Assembly: GCA_964484385.1 (NCBI GenBank)
Contig: CAZAFV010000023.1
Span: 1-42,062 of the forward strand
DNA: 42,062 nucleotides
Source: Poriferisodalis sp964484385
GTDB taxonomy: Bacteria; Actinomycetota; Acidimicrobiia; Acidimicrobiales; Poriferisodalaceae
Direction of reading: 5' to 3'
The notes beneath the pieces are model-generated. The model made no database searches. It was not told the origin of the DNA and worked only from the letters and a program-made list of their open reading frames with translations. Position 1 is the first letter of the stretch; the number at the start of each line of letters is the position of its first letter. The position numbers were made by a program, and so were the translations under genes. Positions 15,791-22,977 of this stretch are shown here, one piece after another.

Positions 15791-17461
15791 ATGAGCACCT
15801 CCGACCCTGCTGACGCGAGCACTGAACCCGGATCATCGGCTCCGCTCATCCGTGAGGGAGTGCGCGACCCCGCGTGGCCCGAGCGAGTCGAGATCTTCGA
15901 TACGACGCTGCGCGACGGCGTCCAGTTCGAGGGCATCTCGGTGTCGCCAGACGACAAGCTCAAGGTGGCTCGCCAGCTCGATGCGCTCGGCATCCACTGG
16001 ATCGAAGGCGGCTGGCCCGGTTCGAACCCGAAGGACGAAGAGTTCTTCACCCGGGCGGCCACCGAGCTGCAGCTCCAGCACGCCACGCTGGTGGCCTTCG
16101 GTTCCACGCGTCGGCCCCGTGGCCGCGTCGACGATGACCAGACTCTGGCAGCACTCGTTGCGGCTGGCACCTCCACGGTGTGCATCGTGGGCAAGTCGTG
16201 GGACTACCACGTCACCGAGGCGCTCCGGCAGCCGCTCAGCGAAGGCGTTGCCATGGTCGGCGACTCCGTCGAGTTCCTCAAGGGGGAAGGCTTGCGTGTT
16301 TTCTTCGACGCGGAGCATTTCTTCGACGGCTACAAGCGCAATCCGGAGTTCGCGCTACAGGTGCTCGAAGCAGCGGCCATCAACGGTGCCGACTGCCTGG
16401 TGCTGTGCGACACCAATGGCGGCTCGCTGCCCCATGAGGTGGAGACGATTGTGCGCGAGGTGGTCGCGCACTTCGATGGTGTTCAGATCGGTATGCACAC
16501 TCAGAATGACACTGGCTGTGCTGTCGCGAATGCCGTTGCGGGTGTCGTCGCCGGCGCGACGCACGTGCAAGGAACCGTCAATGGCTACGGAGAGCGCACG
16601 GGCAACTGCGACAACACCGTGCTGGTTCCGAACCTGACGCTCAAGATGGGCATCGAGACGGTGCCACGCGAGTGCCTGTCGCGCTTCACGTCGGTGGCAC
16701 ATCACGTGGCCGAGCTGGTGAACATGCCGCCTCAGAACCAGCAGCCGTATGTGGGTGCCTCAGCGTTCGCCCACAAGGCGGGCCTGCACACCAGCGCCAT
16801 CGCGCGACGCCCCGACAGCTACGAGCATGTCGACCCGGCGGCCGTCGGCAACAGCACACGCTTCCTGCTCGGCGACCTGTCGGGACGGGCGTCGGTGGAG
16901 CTGAAAGCCGCCGAGCTCGGCATCGAGATCGACAAGGCCGCCATGGCCGATGTGGTCGATGAGCTGAAGCGGCTCGAGCACGCCGGATATCACTTCGAGG
17001 TGGCCGATGCCTCGCTGGAGATGCTGCTGCGCCGGGCCGCCGGCCAGACCTTCGACTTCTTCAAGGTCGAGTCGTTCAAGGTGCTGGTGGAGCGCGGCCG
17101 GGAGGCCGAGTTCGACACGGAGGCGACGCTGCGCATCGTCGTCGACGGTGACCGGCGGGTGACGGTCGGTGAGGGCGACGGTCCGGTGAACGCACTCGAC
17201 AACGCGTTCCGGCAAGCCGTGCGAGACGACTACCCGGAACTCGATGCAGTTCGCCTGACCGACTACAAGGTCCGGGTGCTGGATGCCGACCGGGGCACCG
17301 AGGCGGTCACGAGGGTGCTCATCGACTCCACCGACGGCGAGACCGTCTGGACCACCATCGGCGTCTCGGAGAACATCATCGAATCGTCGTGGCTGGCTCT
17401 GCGCGATTCGGTCATCTACGCGCTCATGCGTCATCGCCTGGGCGACAGCCCGGGCCAGTAG
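15791..17461 (+). CDS. cimA: (R)-citramalate synthase (CimA type)
   Basis: This 556-residue enzyme of the DRE-TIM acyltransferase family condenses acetyl-CoA with pyruvate to citramalate, opening the threonine-independent isoleucine route. The catalytic start of the barrel reads EIFDTTLRDGVQFEGISVS, followed by IEGGWPGSNPKDEEFF, LCDTNGGSLPHEV, the metal-binding HTQNDTGCAVANA, and GTVNGYGERTGNCD. A C-terminal LeuA-type regulatory dimer domain spans about residues 400-550. The pattern fits the long CimA group (about 530-560 residues) rather than LeuA. An alternative in-frame start lies 84 bp upstream inside leuB; the ATG at 15791, 7 bp after leuB, is preferred. It likely shares LeuCD and LeuB with the leucine pathway. 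No leuA is in the window. Confidence 0.9.
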   Translation: MSTSDPADASTEPGSSAPLIREGVRDPAWPERVEIFDTTLRDGVQFEGISVSPDDKLKVARQLDALGIHWIEGGWPGSNPKDEEFFTRAATELQLQHATLVAFGSTRRPRGRVDDDQTLAALVAAGTSTVCIVGKSWDYHVTEALRQPLSEGVAMVGDSVEFLKGEGLRVFFDAEHFFDGYKRNPEFALQVLEAAAINGADCLVLCDTNGGSLPHEVETIVREVVAHFDGVQIGMHTQNDTGCAVANAVAGVVAGATHVQGTVNGYGERTGNCDNTVLVPNLTLKMGIETVPRECLSRFTSVAHHVAELVNMPPQNQQPYVGASAFAHKAGLHTSAIARRPDSYEHVDPAAVGNSTRFLLGDLSGRASVELKAAELGIEIDKAAMADVVDELKRLEHAGYHFEVADASLEMLLRRAAGQTFDFFKVESFKVLVERGREAEFDTEATLRIVVDGDRRVTVGEGDGPVNALDNAFRQAVRDDYPELDAVRLTDYKVRVLDADRGTEAVTRVLIDSTDGETVWTTIGVSENIIESSWLALRDSVIYALMRHRLGDSPGQ

Positions 17462-17523
17462 CGGGCTGCGGTGCCGGAATCGGTTTCGGTCCGAACCGCT
17501 GCTGCTTCATAGACTGCGCGGCA

Positions 17524-18045
17524 ATGGCTGCGCCGCGACACGTCCGGGTCGAACCGCTTTCGGTGGTGCGTTCGTACTCCTCGCCCGAAGTGACGCCGCG
17601 GCGCTGGAAGGCCGCCCGTCCCGGCGATCTGGCCGGGGGTCAACCCACAGGTGCGCTGAGGGGACACCAAGGACCCGACCAGGGGTATGCCTACGGACTG
17701 GTCCATCTCTTCGACGCCCGGGTGTACCTCACCGAGAACGAGGACCGTGACGACGTCGACGCCGGCTGCGTGGCCGTAGCGCTCAAGCGTGCGTCGATCT
17801 TCGGACGTGCGCCGGTGGTGTGGGATCTCGAAGCGGGTTACCTGGCGTTTGGCTTCCTCGACCAGCATCCGCCTGCGGAGCTGGTGGCGCGTCGCACACC
17901 GCTGTTCGAGGGCGCTGCAGCGGCGCACCATTACAAGCATGTGCGCGAACTGGTCGCTCGCGTCCCGACCGAAGTGCTCGCCCTCACGCCGTCGGCGATC
18001 AGGCACCGCTATGAAACAGATCCCCTGTCACTGACGCGAGATTGA
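17524..18045 (+). CDS. Uncharacterised protein (173 aa)
   Basis: I do not recognise a family. The frame gives a 173-residue soluble protein without signal peptide or membrane helix. It starts MAAPRHVRVEPLSVVRSYSS at the ATG; the frame opens further upstream inside the end of cimA, but those residues have no conserved look. Notable stretches are RPGDLAGGQPTGALRGHQGP, YGLVHLFDARVYLTENEDRD, a segment with several aromatic and acidic residues (VVWDLEAGYLAFGFLDQHPP), and a helical C-terminus. Codon use and GC-rich third positions resemble real genes. It lies 62 bp after cimA and 7 bp before the next unknown gene, and then gltX, so the three are probably co-transcribed. Confidence 0.65.
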   Translation: MAAPRHVRVEPLSVVRSYSSPEVTPRRWKAARPGDLAGGQPTGALRGHQGPDQGYAYGLVHLFDARVYLTENEDRDDVDAGCVAVALKRASIFGRAPVVWDLEAGYLAFGFLDQHPPAELVARRTPLFEGAAAAHHYKHVRELVARVPTEVLALTPSAIRHRYETDPLSLTRD

Positions 18046-18052
18046 GAAACCC

Positions 18053-18739
18053 ATGGTCCAGATGACGAACGCCCTGACCGCTGCTCCGCCTCCTAGCGCG
18101 ACCGCCGCCTTGCAGCCCGACCGCGAGCTCTTGCGGCTGCATCGCCGGGCGTGCACCGACTTCGCCGCCAGGATGCGGTTGCCTGCCTGGGAGCACATGG
18201 GCATGGGGTTGGCCGCGCCGCTCAGCGACTACACCGTGGCCGACCTGCTGGAGCGAGCAGTCAACGGCAATCTCGCGGCCGCGGCCGAGATGGGCGGGCA
18301 GCCGGCGCCGCCGCCGGTCCGGATCCCGACGCCCGCAGCCGGCATCGGCCTGGGTTTCGGCACCGGTGCGCAGGATCGCCCGGATCCCACCCAGCCCGTC
18401 GTCGAGAGCGTCCGCACGGTGCTGTCGATGGCAGCCAGTCTGGACGCTGGCGCGGGATTCAGCCCCAGGCTGCGCGACCTCTTGTGGACGCGCGTCACTG
18501 AGCTGACGGTGCTGGGATACGACCTGCAGCAGGCCATCAGTGCCGGCGCGGGCCTCGACGAGCTCCTGGTGGATCGCATACTCGCTGCGGCCCCCGCCGT
18601 CACGGTCTGGCCGGGGCTCGAGGTGCTCCCGGTCGACCTGTCCACCCCGCCACTGCAACGGCTGCTGGCGATGGCGGGCAGGCCGGTGGGCCGCTGGGTC
18701 GATGCGAGCGACCCGAACTGCAGCACCGGTCAGTGCTGA
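18053..18739 (+). CDS. Uncharacterised protein (228 aa) overlapping gltX
   Basis: I do not recognise a family. This is a 228-residue soluble protein with an Ala/Pro-rich start, a helical segment DRELLRLHRRACTDFAARM, a Pro-rich loop (GGQPAPPPVRIPTP), a Gly-rich stretch (AAGIGLGFGTGAQ) and a C-terminus ending DPNCSTGQC with two Cys four residues apart. The ATG is chosen because it lies 7 bp after the previous stop. Its stop overlaps the gltX GTG start by 7 bp, which suggests translational coupling to glutamyl-tRNA synthetase. Function unknown. Confidence 0.65.
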   Translation: MVQMTNALTAAPPPSATAALQPDRELLRLHRRACTDFAARMRLPAWEHMGMGLAAPLSDYTVADLLERAVNGNLAAAAEMGGQPAPPPVRIPTPAAGIGLGFGTGAQDRPDPTQPVVESVRTVLSMAASLDAGAGFSPRLRDLLWTRVTELTVLGYDLQQAISAGAGLDELLVDRILAAAPAVTVWPGLEVLPVDLSTPPLQRLLAMAGRPVGRWVDASDPNCSTGQC

Positions 18740-20049
18740 GCGGCGCCCCTCGGCTGCGATTCGCTCCTGCCCCCACCGGGCTGCCGCACCTCGGCACAGC
18801 GCGCACGGCGCTGTTCAACTGGCTATATGCCCGCCACTGCGGCGGGACGATGGTGCTGCGCATCGAGGACACGAACGCGGAACTCGCCACGACCGCACAC
18901 ATCAATCAGATCCTGGAGACGCTCGAATGGCTCGGGCTCGACTTCGACGGCGACCCCGTGTTCCAGAGCCAGCGCGGCGCCCTCTACGACGCTGCCGTCG
19001 ACAGATGGCTCGACGAGGGACGTGCGTATGTCGACGACGGGGCGGTGCGGTTCGCTGTTCCCGACGATGGCGTGACGGCCTTCGACGACATCGTGCGGGG
19101 CCGCGTCGAGTTCCCGAATGCGTCGATCGACGACTTCGTTGTCCGCCGCAGCGACGGCAGCGCCACATTCTTTGTCGCGAACGCTGTCGATGATCTCGAC
19201 TTGGGTATCACGCACGTCGTGCGAGGAGAAGACTTGCTGAATACGACGCCGAAGGTGGTGCTGCTGCGGACTGCGCTCGGCGCGACTGATATGCCGACCT
19301 TCGCCCACCTGCCGCTCATCGTCAACAAGCAGCGAAAGAAGCTCTCCAAACGGCGCGACGACGTGTCCCTCATCAGCTATCGCGAGCAGGGTGTGCTGCC
19401 GGCGGCCATGGTGAACTACCTGGCGCTGCTGGGGTGGGGACCTCCCGACGACATCGAGGTGCGGCCGCTCAGCGAGATCGTTGACCTCTTCGATCTTGCC
19501 GACGTCAATGCGGCACCGGCCATGTTCGACATGGACAAGCTCACGGCGATCAACGGCAGCTACGTGCGGGCGCTCGACGATGCTGGCTTCGCGGCTGCAG
19601 TCGAGCCTTGGGTGCGCGCGGAACCTTGGGGCGCTGATCTCGATGCGGCGGACCTGAGCACGGTCGCACCGCTCATCCGCGAACGCACCCGCCTGCTCGG
19701 CGACGCTCCCGGGCGAATCGCCTTCCTCTTCGCCGAACCCCAGATCGACTCCGACGACTGGGCCGCGGCGATGGCGGCACCGGCAAGCGACATCCTGGAT
19801 CGCGCGCGCACCGCGTTCTCCGAGGCTGACTGGAGCGCTGCGACACTGCACGCCGAGCTGCGCGCGATCGGGGAGAGCTTCGGCTTGAAGCTGGGCAAGG
19901 CGCAAGCCCCGGTTCGCGTCGCCACGACGGGCCGCGCCGTCGGCCCCCCGCTGTTCGAATCGCTGGCGCTGCTCGGCCGCGAAACCACCCTCGCGCGCCT
20001 CGACACCGCGCTGGCGAAGCTCGCAAGCGCAGCAGACTCCGGGGAATAA
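18733..20049 (+). CDS. gltX: Glutamyl-tRNA synthetase
   Basis: This 438-residue class I aminoacyl-tRNA synthetase charges tRNA-Glu with glutamate. The catalytic HIGH-like motif is in FAPAPTGLPHLGTARTALFN and the KMSKS-like loop is KKLSKRRDDVSL. LRIEDTNAEL, IVRGRVEFPN and THVVRGEDLLNTTPKV are further family landmarks. The C-terminal anticodon-binding helical domain is present. The protein is somewhat shorter than the common 465-490 residues. Translation begins with GTG at 18733 inside the end of the preceding gene. tRNA-Gln follows 43 bp downstream. In bacteria without GlnRS such enzymes also misacylate tRNA-Gln for the GatCAB route; whether that applies here cannot be told from this window. 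Confidence 0.95.
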   Translation: MLSGAPRLRFAPAPTGLPHLGTARTALFNWLYARHCGGTMVLRIEDTNAELATTAHINQILETLEWLGLDFDGDPVFQSQRGALYDAAVDRWLDEGRAYVDDGAVRFAVPDDGVTAFDDIVRGRVEFPNASIDDFVVRRSDGSATFFVANAVDDLDLGITHVVRGEDLLNTTPKVVLLRTALGATDMPTFAHLPLIVNKQRKKLSKRRDDVSLISYREQGVLPAAMVNYLALLGWGPPDDIEVRPLSEIVDLFDLADVNAAPAMFDMDKLTAINGSYVRALDDAGFAAAVEPWVRAEPWGADLDAADLSTVAPLIRERTRLLGDAPGRIAFLFAEPQIDSDDWAAAMAAPASDILDRARTAFSEADWSAATLHAELRAIGESFGLKLGKAQAPVRVATTGRAVGPPLFESLALLGRETTLARLDTALAKLASAADSGE

Positions 20050-20092
20050 TCAGGGCCACCGAAAGAGCCGCAGCGCTAGCCTGTTCCCGCCC

Positions 20093-20167
20093 TCGGGGAT
20101 GGTGTAATTGGCAACACAACTGGTTCTGGTCCAGTCATTGGGGGTTCGAGTCCTCCTCCCCGAACCA
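20093..20167 (+). tRNA. tRNA-Gln (anticodon CUG)
   Basis: Full cloverleaf: acceptor stem TCGGGGA/TCCCCGA, D-arm GGTGTAATTGGCAACAC, anticodon stem ACTGG/CCAGT with loop TTCTGGT (anticodon CTG), T-arm with GGTTCGAGTCC, discriminator A and an encoded CCA end (20165-20167). It lies directly after gltX. Confidence 0.95.
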
Positions 20168-20248
20168 GGCCGTCGGCGGCATGTCCCCACGCATCAGGCG
20201 CTTGCCGCGCTCGGCAAACATCCACGTCCCCGGCATCCTCGCCACGAT

Positions 20249-20279
20249 TTGCACCATCCGTCGATTTGTGTCCTAGCAT
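20249..20279 (+). promoter_or_regulatory. Possible promoter ahead of the branched-chain transporter operon
   Basis: TTGCAC (20249-20254) and TAGCAT (20274-20279), 19 bp apart, resemble -35 and -10 hexamers in the 228-bp region between tRNA-Gln and livG. The spacing is long and the evidence is only this resemblance. Confidence 0.25.
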
Positions 20280-20395
20280 CACCCGCTGGCCCGGCCCGCT
20301 TGAGGCTCCACGCGGAAACTCACGCTGCTGGGCCGACCTGATAACTTGCCTGCGGCCGGTCACCTGATCGGCGAGGACCGGAGGGGGTTCAGCGC

Positions 20396-21157
20396 GTGGC
20401 GTTGCTCGAAGTCCAAGACATCTCCGTGCAGTTCGGCGGTATCCGTGCGCTCGACGATTTGTCGTTCACTCTGGACGAGGGACAGATCCTCGGACTCATC
20501 GGCCCGAACGGTGCGGGCAAGACCACGCTGTTCAACGTGGTCAGCCGGATCTACGATCCGACGACCGGCTCGGTGACATTCGACGGGCACGATCTGCTGG
20601 CGATGCCCGCTCACCAGATCAGCCGCGTCGGCGTCTACCGCACATTCCAGAACCTGGCCCTCTGGCGAGGCATGACCGTGATCGAGAACGTGATGGTGGG
20701 CGACCACACCAACACGAAGGCCAACTTCTTCACCGCTGCGTTCCGCATCGGCACCCGCAATGAAGAGAAGGAACTTCGGCGGCGGGCTTGGGAGGCGCTC
20801 GAGGAACTCGGTCTCGAGGAGTACGCCTACCACCCGGCCGCCGGCCTGCCCTTCGGCACGCTGAAGCGCATCGAGCTCGCACGGGCCCTGATCTCCAACC
20901 CGCGCCTCATCATGCTCGACGAGCCGGCGTCCGGCCTGACGCACCAAGAGGTCGACTCGCTCGCTCAAGATGTCAAGGACATTCGCGATCGGCACAACCT
21001 GTCGGTCCTGCTGGTGGAGCACCACATGCGCATGGTGCTCAACATCAGCGAGCACCTTGTCGTGCTCAACTTCGGCCGCAAGATCGCCGACGGTCACCCC
21101 GATGTCGTGCGCAACGACCCGGAGGTCATCGAGGCGTACCTGGGGAGTTCTTCATGA
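20396..21157 (+). CDS. livG: Branched-chain-type ABC transporter ATP-binding protein (LivG-like)
   Basis: This 253-residue cytoplasmic ATPase belongs to the hydrophobic amino acid (HAAT) uptake family. Walker A is GPNGAGKT (near residues 38-45), followed by the LivG-type FQNLALWRGMTVIENVMVG Q-loop region, a degenerate signature (LPFGTLKRIELARAL in place of LSGGQ), Walker B LIMLDEPASGL and the switch His in LLVEHHMRMV. The degenerate signature is common in LivG proteins. It starts with GTG, preceded by GGAGGGGG. It overlaps livF by 4 bp and heads an eight-gene importer cluster. Confidence 0.92.
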   Translation: MALLEVQDISVQFGGIRALDDLSFTLDEGQILGLIGPNGAGKTTLFNVVSRIYDPTTGSVTFDGHDLLAMPAHQISRVGVYRTFQNLALWRGMTVIENVMVGDHTNTKANFFTAAFRIGTRNEEKELRRRAWEALEELGLEEYAYHPAAGLPFGTLKRIELARALISNPRLIMLDEPASGLTHQEVDSLAQDVKDIRDRHNLSVLLVEHHMRMVLNISEHLVVLNFGRKIADGHPDVVRNDPEVIEAYLGSSS

Positions 21158-21867
21158 CAGACATGATGCTGAAGGTCGAGGACCTCCACGCGCGCTACGG
21201 CGCCGTCGAGGTGCTCCGCGGCCTCGATTTCGAAGTGCCCGACGGCAACGTGGTGGTGATTCTCGGGGCCAACGGTGCCGGCAAGACCACCACGCTGCGG
21301 GCGCTGTGCAACATGTGCACCACAACCGGCACGGTCACGATGGAAGGCGATGACATCTCCCGAGCCAAGACCGCAGACATCGTGCGGCGCGGCGTCGCCC
21401 ACGTGCCCCAGGGCCGGGGGACATTCCCCGAGCTCTCGGTGATGGACAATCTCAAGATCGGCGCCTACACCCGCAAGGACAACGAGGTCAACGCCGACGT
21501 CGACCGCTGGTTCGAGATCTTCCCTCGCCTCGAAGAGCGCCGCGATCAGCTCGCCGGCTCGCTCTCGGGCGGCGAGCAGCAGATGCTCGCCGTCGCCCGG
21601 GCGCTGATGTGCCGGCCGAGGCTGTTGCTGCTCGACGAACCCTCGCTGGGCCTGGCGCCGCTCATCATCGAAGACCTCTTCGAGCGCTTCGCCCAACTGA
21701 ACAAGGAGACCGGGTTGACGATGCTGCTCGTCGAGCAGAACGCCAACCTGGCACTCGACATGGCCGACTACGGGTACGTGATCGAGAGCGGCGAGATCGC
21801 TCTGCATGGACCCGCCGAACAGCTCAAGAACGATCCTGCTGTGCAGGAAGCGTACTTGGGCGCTTGA
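21154..21867 (+). CDS. livF: Branched-chain-type ABC transporter ATP-binding protein (LivF-like)
   Basis: This 237-residue second ATPase has Walker A GANGAGKT, the LivF landmarks VAHVPQGRGTFPELSVMDNL, signature LSGGEQQMLAVARAL, Walker B LLLLDEPSLGLAPLI and the H-loop replaced by Gln in LLVEQNANLAL, as is usual in LivF. The ATG at 21154 overlaps the livG stop (ATGA). It should form a heterodimer with LivG and drive both permease pairs, since no further ATPase genes are present. Confidence 0.93.
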   Translation: MTDMMLKVEDLHARYGAVEVLRGLDFEVPDGNVVVILGANGAGKTTTLRALCNMCTTTGTVTMEGDDISRAKTADIVRRGVAHVPQGRGTFPELSVMDNLKIGAYTRKDNEVNADVDRWFEIFPRLEERRDQLAGSLSGGEQQMLAVARALMCRPRLLLLDEPSLGLAPLIIEDLFERFAQLNKETGLTMLLVEQNANLALDMADYGYVIESGEIALHGPAEQLKNDPAVQEAYLGA

Positions 21868-21889
21868 TCCGTAGGTACGGGGGCAGACC

Positions 21890-22948
21890 GTGAACTGGAA
21901 CTTCGAGATCCTTCCGGATTTCATTTTCAACGGCCTACGCGACGGCGCCGTCTATGCCGCCGCCGCGTTGGCGCTGGTGCTGATCTTCAAGGCCACCACG
22001 CTGATCAACTTCGCCACCGGTGAGTTGGCGATGCTCGGTGCGTTCTTCGTCTATGTGCTCAACATCGAGCAGGGCCTGTGGCTCTGGCTCTCGATTGCCA
22101 TAGCAATGGCGATCAGTGCCGCAATCGGCGCGGCCGTCGAGCGAGCACTCGTCAGACCGTTCGACCCTGCCGACCACTTGCCTGTGGTGCTCATCACGCT
22201 AGGTCTGTTCCTGATCATCAACGCCGTCGCAGGCGATGTCTGGAACTACCAGGTGCGGCGGGTGAACGACCCCTTCGGGCAGTTCCCGAGCTGGGTGCCC
22301 AACGGAAGCGAGCTCAAGACTTCCAGCGAAGGCACCATCGCGTGCCTCGAGAATGCCGACGGCGTGCTTGCCGAGGTAGCGCCTGGCACCGCCGGCGCTG
22401 AGATGTGCGAGATGGTGGGCCGCACCTTCTTCGAGGTCATCGGCGCCCGCCTGCACTACCGCACGATCGGCACGTGGATCGCACTGGCCCTCGCACTCAT
22501 TGCGCTGGCGGTCATCCTGGGCAAGACGAAGGCGGGCCTCGCCTTCCGTGCAGTGTCGTCAAACACCGAGTCGGCACGGCTGGTCGGCGTCAACACCGGC
22601 CGCACGCTGGGATTCGGCTGGGCACTGGCCTCGGTGTTCGGCACGCTCTCCGCCGCCCTGGTGGCACCGGCGCTGGGTGGCGTCAACCCGAACATGATGC
22701 TGACGATCCTGATCTACGCCCTGGCCGGCGCCGCCCTCGGCGGGCTCGACAGCCTCGGCGGCGCCGTCATCGGCGGCCTGGTTGTGGGGCTCATCAAATC
22801 GGTGCTGGTCTCATGGTTCGGCGTGGTCGTCCTCGGCCAGGCCTACTTCTCGATCTTGCAGCTGGCGACGGCGTTCCTGCTGATCTTGATCGTGCTGTTG
22901 TTCCGTCCTGCGGGTCTCTTCGGAACCCGCCGCATCGAGCGCGTCTAG
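21890..22948 (+). CDS. livH: Branched-chain-type ABC transporter permease 1 (LivH-like)
   Basis: This 352-residue inner-membrane permease of the LivH family opens with GLRDGAVYAAAALALVLIF and TLINFATGELAMLGAF and ends with LLFRPAGLFGTRRIERV, both typical. An extracytoplasmic loop at about residues 118-190 is longer than usual and contains two Cys (C152 and C173) that could form a disulfide. The C-terminal half carries the coupling region AFRAVSSNTESARLVGVNTG and LAGAALGGLDSLGGAVIGG. GTG start 22 bp after livF. It is expected to pair with the next gene as one permease dimer. Confidence 0.9.
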   Translation: MNWNFEILPDFIFNGLRDGAVYAAAALALVLIFKATTLINFATGELAMLGAFFVYVLNIEQGLWLWLSIAIAMAISAAIGAAVERALVRPFDPADHLPVVLITLGLFLIINAVAGDVWNYQVRRVNDPFGQFPSWVPNGSELKTSSEGTIACLENADGVLAEVAPGTAGAEMCEMVGRTFFEVIGARLHYRTIGTWIALALALIALAVILGKTKAGLAFRAVSSNTESARLVGVNTGRTLGFGWALASVFGTLSAALVAPALGGVNPNMMLTILIYALAGAALGGLDSLGGAVIGGLVVGLIKSVLVSWFGVVVLGQAYFSILQLATAFLLILIVLLFRPAGLFGTRRIERV

Positions 22949-22977
22949 CTCAACGACCCAAGGGGAGTTGCTGAGGT

